The notes beneath the pieces were generated by a model. The model saw nothing but the letters and a program-made list of their open reading frames with translations. It did not search any database and was not told the DNA's origin. Shown one piece after another: positions 46,342 to 58,399 of a DNA stretch of 64,000 nt. The stretch's first letter is position 1. Every line of letters starts with the position of its first letter. The DNA is from Cycas panzhihuaensis (Eukaryota > Cycadophyta), in the NCBI GenBank assembly GCA_023213395.1, contig CM041465.1, forward strand, positions 235,917,741-235,981,740. The letters run 5' to 3'. The translations under genes were made by a program, and so were the position numbers.

Positions 46342-47735
46342 GAAAGAAATCTTTGAAATGGCCAACCCTCCTAAATAGGGCACCTCCATACGCTCAAGTG
46401 CTCCAAGCAACCAAATCAAGCAAAGGATCATGCCTTCTAAGCAAATCTAGAAGGTAATAAAGTTTGCAAGAATAAAAGTTGTAAAAGCCGCAAAAACTTT
46501 AAATGTCATAAAAGTTGCAATGTTGTAACTTTTGCAAGATTTATGAGATAAGACAAGAATCCTACAAACTACAAGATCCACTAAGACATCAAATTTTTGA
46601 TGATGTGTGAGGGCTAGTTATAGGCATTGCAAGTGGTTGCCAACACAATAACTAGCAAGATCCTTTACCCTAGGGGTTTCTAGGCACGCAAGGTGGATAT
46701 GAGATGGGAGAAATGAGAAAGGTAGGGGGTTGCTTGGGAGGATGTAGCTAAGAGGGTCAAAACCCCTAGCCTTAGGCTCCTCTTCTTTCCTTTCTACAAA
46801 TTCCCATAACCCACTTGATGGTGGCCGAAGAGGAACCTCAAGAGGTAAGAAGGATGGGTGAGAGGAAGGAAGGGTTTTCCCTCCTTCAAAATGATCCAAG
46901 AAACAAATATATGGAGGAGGTTTTCAGGTAAACTAAGAATAATATTCATGAAATACTCTTTCTAAAAGAAGAAATAGTAAGGTACAAACTTGAAATCACT
47001 ACTAAAACTAGTTTAGAATAGACATTACCTCATAGACTAGTTGAAGTAGTAGGATCCCTCCTGGTTGGTGGAGGAAAGTTCCACTTTGTAGTATAAAGAA
47101 GATGAGAAACCTATAAAAGCCTAGAGTGATGGCTAGAGAGAGCACATAAAAGGAGAAACCTGCTAGAAATAAACTACTGCAAACCTACAACTTATGGTTT
47201 TTGCCTTAAGAGAAGAATGAGACAAAAGAGAAGAGTAGGAGATAGCAATTGGAGATGTTTCTTTCTTTCTCAAATGATCCAAGAGTGTAAAATGAGTTTG
47301 AAATTGGGTTTTTATACCAAATTCTAGTCTATCGAGCAATTAAAGATCGCTCTGGGTAGGAAATAACCCACTGCCATATGTCAGTTTCATAATAAATGTA
47401 AAACTAGTCATTGCTAGGATAAGGATTCAAATGGACAGTCGCACCATGTCAAATTTTGTTATACGATAAAGTTTTTCGTGGTATTACGAATAATGCCACA
47501 ATACACTCAAAACATAGGAGAAAAATAAAGGGGGGCCTAGGAGGCCCCTAAATGAAATTTCCTAGACCTAAACATAGCAAAATACTAGGTTGGCAGGGCA
47601 TCTAGGAGACTTTTAAGTGTTGGTGGGACCACATAAGCAAATAAAAGGTGGTGATTAGGCCCCAAAATGAGATAAGTGGCAAGTGTGAGGGTGACCAGGC
47701 CTAAGATGGGGTGTTAGGGATTATGTAATGCCAAA
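46342..47735 (-). repeat. 3' LTR of Tat-f, proximal part
   Basis: Minus-strand homology to Tat R/U5 and U3: the triple repeat region appears at about 47443-47515 (GTCGCACCATG, AAGTTTTTCGTGG) and a TATA-like TATAAAAACCC at about 47310-47320. The start of the LTR is missing through a deletion that brings U3 next to the aRNH leader near 47735. Frames within it are not genes. Confidence 0.55.
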
Positions 47736-48022
47736 AGACAGTCAAAAGTAGGCTACAAGAGTCTTGGAGTACTTGAGAGTGCTGTTGAGGTGTCAAAGGA
47801 GTATAAATACAAATATGTTTTAGAGTGGCTCAAAAAATAAGGTGAAAGGAGCCTCGAGGAGACTGAAGGGGTCATCATAAATACACTAAAAGAGCTTAAA
47901 ACGAAGGCTACATGAGTGAAACATGGGATAGACCCTGAAGGAAAAGTAGATAAGGGCAAGATGGTCTCAAGAGTTGTCATGGCAAGGGAAAAGGAGAAAT
48001 TACCCCTTGAGACCCCCATGCA

Positions 48023-48028
48023 TATAAA
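48023..48028 (+). promoter_or_regulatory. TATA box of the Tat-f antisense gene
   Basis: TATAAA in ATGCATATAAAGAG on the plus strand, which is antisense to Tat-f. The downstream text GAAAATGGAATTCATTTTCA matches the corresponding leader of Tat-a, so the site is the same one in a fourth copy. Confidence 0.45.
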
Positions 48029-48400
48029 GAGAGGAGGGTGAAAATGGAATTCATTTTCATGGGCCCCATGATCAATCTAGAGCCCTCCCTTTTACACAGT
48101 AAATCCCTATCAGGATTTGAGAGAACTTGGTAGGAGATCCAACCATTAGATCGAGGTGCAAAGATAGCTTATGAGACCAGGATGACCAGATGGCAGTAGA
48201 CGTGGTGATAGTCACAGTAGAGGGATGAGTCCCTAAAGAGGGGGGATTAGAGGCAGGAGGTGTCCCAGTAGCCCAAGTAGTGGGCAAGATAGTGCCCGAG
48301 GTAGAAGAGGCAAGGATAGTAGTAGGGGGAGTTACTGCAGAGGAGGTGATCATGGGAGAAGAGGATCCATATATCCCAAGAGATGAGGCACTACTCTGAC
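48029..48400 (+). pseudogene. Remnant antisense gene of Tat-f
   Basis: Leader and ATGGCAGTAGAC start at 48190 match the antisense gene start of Tat-a and Tat-b, but the donor GTGAGTG has become GATGAGT and the PMD part is absent. A Val/Glu-rich piece (VVGGVTAEEVIMGEEDP) ends at TGA near 48395. Most of the gene has been deleted. Confidence 0.35.
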
Positions 48401-48843
48401 TTGATATCTTTTCAATTACTAGCTATTTAGATGGTTTATTTATTTTGATTTTTATGCTTTTATATATATGTATACTGGACTAACACATGGTATGTATGGT
48501 TTGGTAGGAGTAGTGTAGGTGACGAGGCTACTAGAGGCTATGTTTCCTTTCATGAGATACCACACTCATAGTAGGCACACACGACCATCACATGTAAAAA
48601 TGATGGATACATATGAGACTAGGAGGGGGGAGCTATGCATGTCCATCAAGGAAGCATAACAGATATGTGAAGGAAACAATGATAAAAGATAGTATGGATG
48701 ATCAAGTAAAAAGGCCCTAGTTGAGAAGTGATTTCAAGCTTAGGAGTGAAGGAAGTTTGTATACCCAACTAGGAAAGGAGAGGATTCCCTTGGGAGGGAA
48801 ACAAAATATGTGATGTAAGTGATAAAATCATAAAGGTGATAGG

Positions 48844-48916
48844 CCACTCTAGATTACCATTCCACCCATGGTTAAGGGGGATGAGGGTACACTTAGAGTG
48901 GTAGTCTAGGCTCATT
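48844..48916 (-). other. Post-pol motif and hairpin of Tat-f
   Basis: On the minus strand AATGAG-CC-TAGACTAC (48916-48901), then CCACTCTA (48901-48894) pairing with TAGAGTGG (48851-48844). It sits where Tat-b has CCATCTTA/TAAGATGG: different sequence, same pairing. Confidence 0.6.
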
Positions 48917-48965
48917 TCAGAGTAAGAGGGAAGGGTGTACCTACTCTACTCGGTAGTAGGGAAGG

Positions 48966-49656
48966 TCACACATAGAATTTATTTCAAAATTTACCATTAA
49001 TAGCTTTCTTAAATTCAAGACCTTTTAGAGTCGCTATCCTATAGGTGCCATTGTTAAGGCTCTTGAGAATGATGAAAGGACTAACCCATTTAGGCCTAAA
49101 TTTAGACAAGCAATCATGGAGATATTCTAGCTTAAGGACATGGTCCCCAGGGTGCAAAGGATAAGGGTGAAGATATTTATCATATGTTCTTCATGTTCTA
49201 GATTTAGAGGTAAGATTTGCTCGATATGCGATCAAGCGTCTCTCGTCTAAGGCTTTGAGGTCAAGGAGGTAGGCCTAGAGATAGGATTCCCCCTCAATAA
49301 GACCTCAAAGGGAGACGTATAAGGAGGGGATTTCAACTTCCAAATGGAGGACCACCTTAGTTCCATACATAAGGAAGAATGGGGTCATCCTTGTGGCCAT
49401 GCAAATGAAAGTATAGTATACCTATAAAACAGAGAGAAGTTGAAGGTGCCAATCCCTTTGGGATTAGGTAATGATTTTCTTCAAGATGTTGATAAGAGTT
49501 TTATTAAAAGACTCGATTTGGCCATTGGCTTAAGGGTAATGATCCGTTTTTAGATCTTTAAGTTCATAATACTCTTAAAATACCTTATTTTTCATATTTA
49601 TGATCTTTATTTAGTAGAAAAATACCTTAAGAGGCTTCAAAAATGCAAAAGAAAAG
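48966..49656 (-). pseudogene. Tat-f integrase, C-terminal half
   Basis: Minus-strand frame with ANGQIESFNKTLINILKK (the catalytic Glu region), RMTPFFLMYGTKVVL, GDHVLKLEYLHDCLSKF and RPKWVSPFIIL (GPF changed to SPF), ending KAINGKF-stop-NKFYV and TGA at 48966. Several TAG/TAA at former Gln/Trp codons. Upstream it can be followed, poorly, to about 49650, where the next element begins. Confidence 0.8.
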
Positions 49657-50535
49657 TGCAACTGCAACTGCAACCTAGATGCAACCACTGCAGACCCAGG
49701 TGCAACCATTGCGGACCAAGGTGCAAATTTGTGAAAACAAAAAATGGAAAAATTAAAAATAGCAGTGTTTTTGGTGAGATAAATGAAGTCCACTTCACAT
49801 GGAATTTTAGGAGGAACTTTTCACACGTGTCATCTACACGATTAAAGAGAAAAACAACCTAATTAAATGGATTTAATTAAAATTTCTTTAACCGTTTTAA
49901 ATCTGTTGAAGAACAGAAAAACAAAAAACCTATTGTAGAATAAAAACACATTATAGGGTTTTATAATGACAGTATCTTGGCATGAAGGATAGAGAGAGAG
50001 GATGCCCACAACCATAGATGCAGTACGTGGAGCAAGATTCGAGGAAAGTTATCTAAAATTACTTTCTGAAAAGAGAGAACGGCTCCAAAAACAGAAATTC
50101 TGTGTAAGAGAGAAAAAGGAACAGAAGTGCAACGGAATAACACCGAAAATCCATTGTAGGGATCGTGAAGGAGCCCAAGAAATTGAAGTTGCAGTCGAGG
50201 GAGGAAAATAGCAGCAACAACAGTCCAAGAAAGAGATGCCAGTAGGATTTCTTCACCAAGAAAAGAGATTTTTGGTTATCGGTAACCAAAATTTTATGCA
50301 AACTTCAAAGATAGTGGTTCTAAAGAATGTGCAGTAGCTCAAAAAGCACCCAACACTTAGTTCTTCTCTCCCAACTTGCTGTAGCAGTCCTTTCCATACT
50401 CAATAGAGCACAAAAAGAAGGAATTTTGTAAGAAAATTCAAAAATATCTTCAAATTTATGTAATATTATTGTAAATTTATTCTGGATTTATTTCAATTGG
50501 ATTAAGTCTTCACTTTTCCATTCAAATTTGGATCA
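49657..50535 (+). repeat. 5' LTR of the chromovirus-like element (start approximate)
   Basis: The end is placed at TTGGATCA, a few bases before the PBS. The start is placed at TGCAACTGCAAC, where Tat-f integrase homology stops. The first 90 bp hold a short repeat of GTGCAACCAYTGC-type units. No coding sequence seen. Confidence 0.5.
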
Positions 50536-50541
50536 ATATTT

Positions 50542-50553
50542 TGGTATCAGAGC
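50542..50553 (+). other. Primer binding site (initiator tRNA-Met)
   Basis: TGGTATCAGAGC, the standard plant initiator-Met site, a few bases after the LTR end. Confidence 0.9.
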
Positions 50554-50722
50554 TAGTTTTCTTGAAATTCTTGGGAAGTTAGAGATTTTTAAAGAGAAAA
50601 AGAAAAAAAAAAACCTCTTGCTTTATTTGGAAAAAGTTTTTATAAAAACTAGATTTCAGTATTTGTTAATAGGCGAACCTTTAACCAAATCTCTTGAGAA
50701 AGAATATAGACAACGAAGGAAG

Positions 50723-51967
50723 ATGGATGAACCAAAGCAAAAGATGGAGGAAAGGTTAGTGAAGATGGAGCAAAATCTTGACAGACTAACCCAGCTTGTG
50801 GCACAACTAGTCTCTCAACAAGTTGCAACTTCTTCTTCAACAACCAAAGGCGTAAAGAAGGAAGAAGATGAACAGATGAAAGAGGAAACGAATGAAGAGC
50901 TAGTAGAAGACCAACAAGAAGATGACATTCTGGAGGTAATAACACATCCATTCAAGGTAGAGGTAAAACTTGAATTGTCCATCTATGATGGAACTTTAGA
51001 TGCCGAAAAGTTAGATGGTTGGTTGGACCAACTAGAAACATACTTTTCCATTTATGGGTATAAAAACCAGCAGAAATTTACTTTTGCTAGGTTAAAATTA
51101 TCTAAGCATGCATTAGTTTGGTGGAATGCATACCTTAAATCCCATAAAGTAAATGAAATTACCTAGCAATAATTTAAAATCCTCATAAAGAAGTAATTCT
51201 ACCCTATTGGGTATAAAGAGCAACAAAGGATTAAATGGCAATATTACCGACAGGAAAGAGGCCAAAATGTCCAAGACTACACAACAAAATTTCAAAAGCA
51301 AGCTATTGTGTTAAGCATCTCTTTACTAGGTAAATATATCATATTAAAGTATATTGGAAGATTGCACCAACGTATTCAGTAAGAACTTCAATTGTTTAAA
51401 GTTAAATCACTCGATGAAGCTAGCAAGAAGGCAATTTCCATAGAAAAGAGGAATAAGAAGACTTATGCTTAGAGGAAAAGATTTGCACCTTAAGAAGGTA
51501 GCAATAAACCTGCTCGAGGAATGAGGTTTTTAGGTAAAGTTGGATAACAATCCATTGGAGGTTTTGGCAAGAAGAAACAAGCTAATACCACCTAAATCAA
51601 AATCACTTGTACTCATTGCAAGCGAGCGGGTCACAACATAGAAGATTGTTGGTTCCTACACCCAGAGAAACGACCTAAGAACAAGGGAAAAGGTAAAACT
51701 AAAACTGAAGGTAAAGCTTTACTTAACTCTGTGGGTGATGAAGATGTTTGTGGCATTGAAGAAGCCAATGAGAAGTTAATACTCGTGGCTAATGCGGAGC
51801 CTAAAAATAACCATCAGCAATTTGATCTAGAAATTAGAGAGGAGCTCTTCATGGTAAGAATTCAAGTGAAGCAAAGTATAGTTGATGCCATCTTTGATGG
51901 AGGAAGCCAAAAGAATTTAATCTCAGAAGCATTGGTAAAGAAACTGGGATTAAAAATGCTGCATATC
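50723..51967 (+). pseudogene. gag-protease of the chromovirus-like element, truncated
   Basis: ATG at 50723 opens a coiled-coil-like MEERLVKMEQNLDRLTQLV segment, an acidic linker, then the gag core (LDGWLDQLETYFSIYGY, KLSKHALVWWNAYLK). The frame is continuous to 51967 apart from isolated stops (TAG after NEIT, and others). The knuckle CTHCKRAGHNIEDCW is a complete CX2CX4HX4C. The protease shows DAIFDGGSQKNLIS, the catalytic Asp in a DGG rather than DSG context. The frame ends where the Tat-d LTR begins, in the middle of the KKLGLKML segment. Confidence 0.85.
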
Positions 51968-52607
51968 TGTTTCCCAACTTCTAAGAATGGATATGGAGTG
52001 GTCGACTCAGGTAAGTATATGTATGCTTCTTGCCTTGTCATTATCTTCTTTTGAGATGAGAGTATGCTTGTATGTTGTGATCTCGTAGATGATCTTGTCA
52101 TCAACTACACCTATTTAGCCTATGACAACTATAGTGAGGGCACATTCCCAGTGAGTGTGGCACCCTGGTGGCTATTCCACTTCTCGCATTCTGCCCTACT
52201 CACCTCAAGACCCATTTGGCTCATGTTATCCTTGCCCGTACGATGTCCCGTCATTGTTTGGTTGACTTGTCACATCTTTTGAGTCCTATTTTTACTCCTA
52301 TGACTCGTTTATTGGGTTGTTTGCCCTTGGGTAGGTGTCTCAGCCCTCCACCAGTCTCCTTGGTCATTGACCCATAGCCAGGCTAGTTGTCTAGGCCAGA
52401 ATTGGCCTCTAGTCCCGTACTGCCACAAATATCACGGTACCACCACAAATATCACGGTACCACAAAATTTGTGGTGGTGTGACTGTCTCAGTTTGTTTTT
52501 AAAAACCTGCAATGGAAATTTCGCATTTATTGTGAAACTGGCACATGTTTCATGACTAAACTCACTGCCAGCTGCACCCTAATCGCTCGTTTAGGGTTTA
52601 GGCTGGG

Positions 52608-52615
52608 TATTTAAG
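52608..52615 (+). promoter_or_regulatory. LTR TATA box of Tat-d
   Basis: TATTTAAG 640 bp into the LTR, identical in sequence and offset to Tat-a. In the 5' LTR it would drive the genomic RNA. Confidence 0.5.
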
Positions 52616-53917
52616 TCTTCCTTAAGTCATTTTTATGATCTTTTTGCATATTTTTACAAGGTTCTTAAGGAAAACGCCCTGTGCTCTACTGTTACCTGCT
52701 GCTCAACTACTGCTATAGGAGCTACAACCATTCTCCTACACCTAGCTCTCCTTTGGTATGGTTGTGACATCTTCCTAGCCCCTTGCACACCTTGGAGAGG
52801 GCCTCTTTAGAGAGTTCTCAGCACTTCCTTGCCCGAGCAGCCATCAAGCATCTTTAAGTATAGGTATTTCCTTCAGCCTCATTAACAGGGGTTCCATACC
52901 TGTTGTTCCACAGTCCTTTAGCAGATTTCTCAGCCTTCTTTCAGTAGTTCTTGACTAAGGCAAAAGCCTCCCTTCTCTTCTTCAGGTATTTGTTGGTTTA
53001 AGTTTCTTTCTTGTCCAATTTATGCATCATTTTGTATATCATTTCTAGCTCTTCTTGGTTTGCTCTTTGAAGGTTATCCTTATCTTATTTTGGGCTGTCC
53101 TTTTTTTTGCCAGTAGGGCCTCCTTTCCCGCATTTCTTGCCTAAGACAGTGGTAAAGAAGGGTTACATAAGGTTTGGGTGAGAGCTGGGTGGATTCTGCA
53201 CCACCTTCCATGCTCCTTAAGAGGCTCTTTGCCCTCCAAACCTTCTCTTTTGCCCTGTGTTGCTCTTGGTAGGGAAATAAGGGTTTGTTAGGCTATTTTT
53301 AGCTACTGAAATCAGTGCTATCACTCGTTGCAGTGCTGGTTTGAGGGTTTATATCTCGATCTAGGCAACTCACATAAGCCCCGACTACTTCTCCCTTGCC
53401 CAACTTCTTTCTTGACAACCTAGTTTGCTACCCATAGCATCCCAATTTGTTATAGATTCTTTTGGGCCCTTTTTAACTCTTGTTACCTCTATTTCCAGCC
53501 TTTTTGCATAGCCATACCCTCGCTGCCTTGTGGCTTCTTGAGGGAGGGTAGGGTTGTTCCTTGCGGGAGGTGGGCCACTCCGAGGCTTACCGGTTTACTC
53601 TTCATTTATTTTGGTTGTTTTCCTCTATAGTTTATCATCGTTATATTGAATACTAACGTGCATGTATTTAAGTTTATGCTTGTCTCATATATACATGTAT
53701 TATTAGGATTTTATGTTGTATGCTAGCACCCTTTCTTCGGAAAGGGGGATACTCTCATTTACTTACAGGTACGCGGAGGATGTAAAGGATCCGTTCCTTT
53801 TTCCTCTCTTGCAGGTAAGTGCTTCCGTTTATGTTTTTATTTTAGTGTTTCATTTATTGCTAGCATCTTGTTCCTTTCCTTTCCTTTTTTAATGCCTTAG
53901 TACCACTTTCGGGGAAG

Positions 53918-54177
53918 GTAAGGAAGCCCCACGTTTCGGTCTACCATAACCCTTCACGTCCATTGTGCTTCGTGGAGCGACTTCAGGTACCTCGTGGGAA
54001 TGTCACCACTTCGTCACGTGTCTCTATTCCAGGTACATACTCTTGCTCTACTTCATTACTTTTTCCTTAAGTTTCTTGTATGATAGTAATTAGCTCATCA
54101 GAAAGAGAAAGAGGAAACCAACCCTTGTCTTGATTTACATTTCATTTACTTTACTTTTCGCATTACATTTATTATAG
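53918..54177 (+). other. Predicted U5 leader intron of Tat-d
   Basis: GGGGAAG|GTAAGG donor to TTATTATAG|GAAAA acceptor, 260 nt. Another donor-like TTGCAG|GTAAGTG lies about 105 nt upstream near 53814 and would give an alternative, longer intron. Confidence 0.45.
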
Positions 54178-54701
54178 GAAAAGGTCCTAGGAAGTTTTTC
54201 CCTTTCACCTTTTGCCCCTTTGCCTTGCAAACTCACCCCTTTGCTTCACCAACTTACTTTGCTTGGTTAGTTTGCTTGCATATATTGCTACTTCTCCTTT
54301 TTGGTTGTCTCCTTCGCCTTCTTTCTCAGTTTTCCCTGCTTAGCTAGATAACCGAGGTATCTCGTTTGTAGGCCATTCACTTGCCTACCTTTTCCTCATT
54401 TCCATCTGCTCTAGGGAAACCCCTTGAAGGGTTCTTTCCTTTCCCTTCTAGCCATCTAAGAGTGGGAGGATCCTTTCCTTAGGTCAACCCAGGCTAACCC
54501 TGCACCTCCTCTCTTCTTGTTTAAAGTGGGAAACCACTTCTAGGTAGCTATATACCATTTGCAGGTCTCAAACTCGCGCTTCAGTGCATAGGGTGCCCTA
54601 CGTGGTATTTGCCTTACTTGTAGGTCTTTTCTCAATTGTACCATCAACTGCCCTTACCATTCCTACTTCGTTAGGTAGCTATCCCATAAATGCGCATCCA
54701 T

Positions 54702-54719
54702 TGGTGACCATACTGGGGA
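54702..54719 (+). other. Primer binding site of Tat-d
   Basis: TGGTGACCATACTGGGGA, one base after the LTR end; the best preserved of the family. Followed by about 150 bp of leader. Confidence 0.65.
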
Positions 54720-54870
54720 TCTGACAGTAAGGGATCTAGTTTCTGCTCTTTTCTGTTGGTTTTGATACCTCTTTGTGGTTTTCTCCTACTTCGTTCTCTT
54801 CGTTGGGTAGCCCCTAAGGCGTGTGCCTTTATCACCCTTTCCCTTTCCTAATAGTGTTGGTTAACCTTGT

Positions 54871-57170
54871 ATGCGACGTTTCTCCCGTCATTTATGTGGT
54901 CTACCTCCATTGCTAGAAGACCCCGAGTATCATCCTCTTCCTTTGTCAGATTCTGATTTGACTATGGAGGGATACTCTTTTGATTGGGCCTACCATACCT
55001 CAGCTTTGGAAACCCATAAATTTCCCTTTTCTATTTCGGGATCCACCCAAGAGGGTGATGATCCTATTTACTACCCGGGTGACCAACATCACCCGCTTGA
55101 CACCCATCCCTCTACCCATGTGGTAGAAGGATCTTTTCCTCTTGAGATTTACCACTTAGTTGGTGACTCTTATGAGGAACGTCCCGAGGGATCTACCTCG
55201 TTTGAGGTCCCATCTACCTCTTACGAGCATGTAGACACCCCTCCTGTCGATGTGGTTAAAGCTTTTAATAAGTGCCATCGCGTTGCTCACTTTAAACCAT
55301 GTCCTAGATGGTTTGAGGATGCTTTTCGTGGAGGAGCCTCTTCTTCTTCTGCTCCTCCCCCGCTTTCCTCATCCTCATCTACTCTTCTTGCAACAACCAA
55401 TCCCTTCGTGCCTATGCAGGTGTCCCGCTCTTTTCATATTCCTGTTGCGAGGACACATGTTGCACCTTCTATCCCTCACCATGGTCCTAGTGTTTCAAGA
55501 CCTTCTCGCGGTATGTCTTTCCCTCAATTGAAGGTTAGCATACCCTTTCCTAGCTAGACCAATGTGCCATCCCCTAATGTGGCACATACTTTCCCTAGTA
55601 GGCCTGTCGGTCCTACTAACCCTCCAGCCATTAGTCATGTGGGACCCGCTCCTACACACCCTCAAAATTAATCTGTTGGTGCTTCCTTCTATATCCCCCC
55701 AGGATACACTTCTCAACCTTAGGGGCAGGGTAGAGGAAGCCATCTCCCAGCTTATGGGGTGGATCTACTACACCCATATAGGGTTTCCCCACCTACGGGT
55801 GGCCCATATGGGCAAAACTCGGTTCTACATCCATCTTTTCCATCCTCTAGCGTAATCCCTTTTGCCATGCCTTCAAAAGGGAACCTGACTCCCTTCCAAG
55901 GCACTTATCCTCAAGCCTCCTTCTAGCAAGGGGCGTTTCCTCAAGGAGGGATGGGTGTGCCACCCCCATCCGCTCCTTGCTCACTACCTACTATGTCATT
56001 CGTTGATCCTATAGTCCAGGCAAGGGCACATCCCTTCATGGACTATAGACCGACACCTTTATCCATTGAGGCATTAAGAACTAATCTGCCACCTCATCCT
56101 CCTGAAGTTCCTAGATTTGATGGAACTTCATCACAAGACCTAGCTGAACATATGCGTAGTTTTTCTATGGCATGTATAGAGTACTAGGCTTATGACCACA
56201 TCCTAATAAAATTGTTTCCACGATCCTTGTAGGGTGACGCCCTTAAATAGTTTTACTGTCTCCCTGCCCACTCTATTTTTTCATTCCAGTAATTAGTGGA
56301 TGAGTTCATCAACTACTTTGATGTAGCCCATCCATTTGAGAGAGGAATGAAATCCCTCTTATTGCTCAAAAAAGGTCACGACGAGATGAATCATGACTTT
56401 GTGAGACGATTCCATTATCTACTTCACTCCACTAAGGCAACATTGCCCAAGGAGTTGAAGAGAGATCTCTTCGTTAATGCACTTCATCCCGAAGTGCATG
56501 TGGAAGTCCTTAAAATGGGGGCGACCACATGTGACTCCACGATCACCAAGTGCTTAGTGTTAGAGGCTATTAAGATCCAAGCCAGACTCAAGAAACCTCT
56601 CAATCCCTCACAGTGATGTGAGGTACTACCTCTAACCAAAGATACAAAACCTTCACAACCCACCAGGTCTTCCTCTCACCCAACTAAGAGGACTTTAGAC
56701 CCCCTCACATCTGCCATACTCTCGTTTGAGCGTACGATGAAGGAGCTTAAACTCCAAGCCCCTTCATCCCTAACATCCAACAAACAACTCAAGCTCCCCT
56801 CCTTAGGAATGGGAACACCCAGTCCTCTCAAACGAGGAAGTCAGATCCCCCACTTGAGAAGAGGTGGTGCTCCATTCATGGGGAGTGCTTCTACGATGAC
56901 TCACATTATAGGGCCCAGCATCCAAGGATGCCTCTTGGTGTGACTCTTCCCTTAAACAAGCCTCAAGGCCTAATTTAGACCAACCAGTTCACAAGGATCC
57001 ATTTCCTAAACATGGGGATCGTGATCGTAATGCCCAATTCAAGAATAACCAGAACCGAGGAAGATTACCCAATTCCCATCCTTCCCGTGATAAAGGGAAG
57101 GGCGTATGGGATTCATCCTCTTCCTCTTGTTCCCCTAGCCATTATACCCCATCACCTTCGCAGCCCCAGA
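54871..57170 (+). pseudogene. gag of Tat-d
   Basis: ATG at 54871 (MRRFSRHLCGLPPLLEDPE). The N-terminal 228 codons are open, the longest intact piece of gag in the window; then the Pro/Gly-rich middle, the gag homology region (about 56090-56560; HSIFSFQ, NYFDVAHPFERG, FVRRFHYLLHSTKATLP) and a Ser/Lys-rich stretch. Stops lie at former Gln/Trp codons. One frameshift near 56805 moves the rest to the frame used by pol. In the new frame the knuckle reads WCSIHGECFYDDSHY, with the second His and the last Cys changed to Tyr. Confidence 0.85.
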
Positions 57171-57172
57171 AT

Positions 57173-58399
57173 AAGGGGAAGAAGGTGATCCAGTTGCTTA
57201 AGGCTACTCCTTCTTATGCCCTTACGCGGTCTCAAGCCGCTAAGGAAGCAGTAGGTGCTTCTTCCTCTACTCCTTCCAACCCTCTTCCGGAGAACCCTCC
57301 TCCAAAAATACCTCTCCTCCCCAAGGCCATTCTTGTGTGCCCAAGTCATTATGATTTCTGAAGGGCACTTACCCAGCCTACCGCAAAGGGTAAGCCCTTC
57401 TCCATCGTGGATGAGCTTCATACCGTGGCTGCGGGAATGTCTTTAATAGATGTTTTGAGGAGTTGCCCCGAGCAGTAGGCCCTCCTCCTGGAAGCTTTAG
57501 GATCAAATGACGTGCCTGTTCATGCTTTGGGCATTACCCAAAGTCACGAACCTATTATTTCATTTGATCCTAAGGACCTTCCTCCCGTAGGTAAAAGGGA
57601 ACATCAGTGGAACTTCCCATTCACTCTCACTATCGATACACCCAATTGTGCCCTTCAAAGGACTATTGTTGACAATGGTTCTTCCATGAACGCCATGCCC
57701 TTGCGTGTCATGCAAGAGCTTAGCATTTTTGCCTTGGAACCTGTTCCATGGCGATGCCAAGGTTATGACAGTACCAAGAAGACCCCTTTGGGATCTGTCA
57801 TGATTCTACTCACCCTTGAGGGTAAGACTGTCCTCACTGATGTTGTGGTCCTCGACATTGACGTCGATTACAACCTCCTTCTAGGTCATCCATGGCTTGA
57901 CCAAATGGGATCCGTGTATTCGACTCTTTGGAGACAACTTAAATTTGTCCATGATGGGCGAATGAGAGTGGTTCCCCACGAATGCCCATTTACCAAACAA
58001 ACTTGTTCTGCTAATCAAGCAAACCAAGGTCATTCCATGCATGCCTCAGCTTGCTCTATTGGTATACCTAATCCATCTGAAGAAGATCCCGCATCTTCTT
58101 TACCTAGTCTCACGCATTTCGCTCCTATTAGTATTGGGAGCTATGGGTACCTTGCTTCGTTTAGTGACGATGAGTCACATGACGAAGATGAGGATTGTCT
58201 CCACCCCGTCTCTTTCCTTCGCACCAGTAGGTTGTACCCATCTCATTCTAGATCTCCATCTAGAACCTCTTTTGGTGAGACTAGCCACTCCTACGTATCA
58301 TATGTCATCGCTCGTGTTGACTTGTCCATCATCAGTCCTTCTCCCTCATCACCTCCTGTAGGTGATGGTTTCGAAGAATTGCCTTTTGCTCCTTCCTAG
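57173..58399 (+). pseudogene. Protease region of Tat-d
   Basis: A 295-codon open stretch (57512-58399) holds the aspartic protease: IVDNGSSMNAMPLRVMQEL with catalytic Asp near 57670, then the flap-side LEPVPWRCQGYD and LDIDVDYNLLLGHPWLDQMG blocks typical of Tat proteases. It would cut the polyprotein. Acidic and Ser/Arg-rich linkers follow (SFSDDESHDEDED), before RT. Confidence 0.85.

Larger units (their letters stand above)
38465..49656 (-). mobile_element. Tat-f: reverse-oriented Tat element, 5' part missing
   Basis: Read on the minus strand from 49656: integrase C-terminal half, post-pol motif and hairpin, remnant antisense gene (on the plus strand), then the 3' LTR split by a copia element. 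The aRNH and the start of U3 are not found; homology goes from the aRNH leader (about 47735) to the middle of U3, so a deletion removed them. The left limit is set where LTR homology ends and the Tat-e motif array begins; the right limit is set by the start of the chromovirus-like LTR. Confidence 0.7.
49657..51967 (+). mobile_element. Chromovirus-like Ty3/gypsy element, 5' part
   Basis: LTR (about 49657-50535), initiator-Met PBS and a gag-protease frame, cut at 51967 by Tat-d. The remainder should lie beyond Tat-d, outside the window. It is inserted in the Tat-f integrase. Gag and protease motifs resemble those of plant chromoviruses, perhaps Galadriel-like; without RT or integrase this stays tentative. 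Confidence 0.75.
51968..54700 (+). repeat. 5' LTR of Tat-d (2733 bp, family A)
   Basis: TGTTTCCCAAC...GCGCATCCA; matches 2607-5335 throughout. U3 repeats at about 52418-52485, with two near-exact CCACAAATATCACGGTA units; TATTTAAG at 52608-52615; the 20-mer at 53911-53930; predicted leader intron 53918-54177. Confidence 0.92.

Noticed and set aside
47753-48353. Minus-strand frames with Ser/Thr-rich products
   Set aside because: They lie in the aRNH leader and antisense-gene remnant of Tat-f and match no gene in the other copies.
54702-54719. Naming the primer tRNA of the Tat elements
   Set aside because: The site resembles remembered Tat/Ogre primer sites, but no plant tRNA could be matched base by base with certainty.
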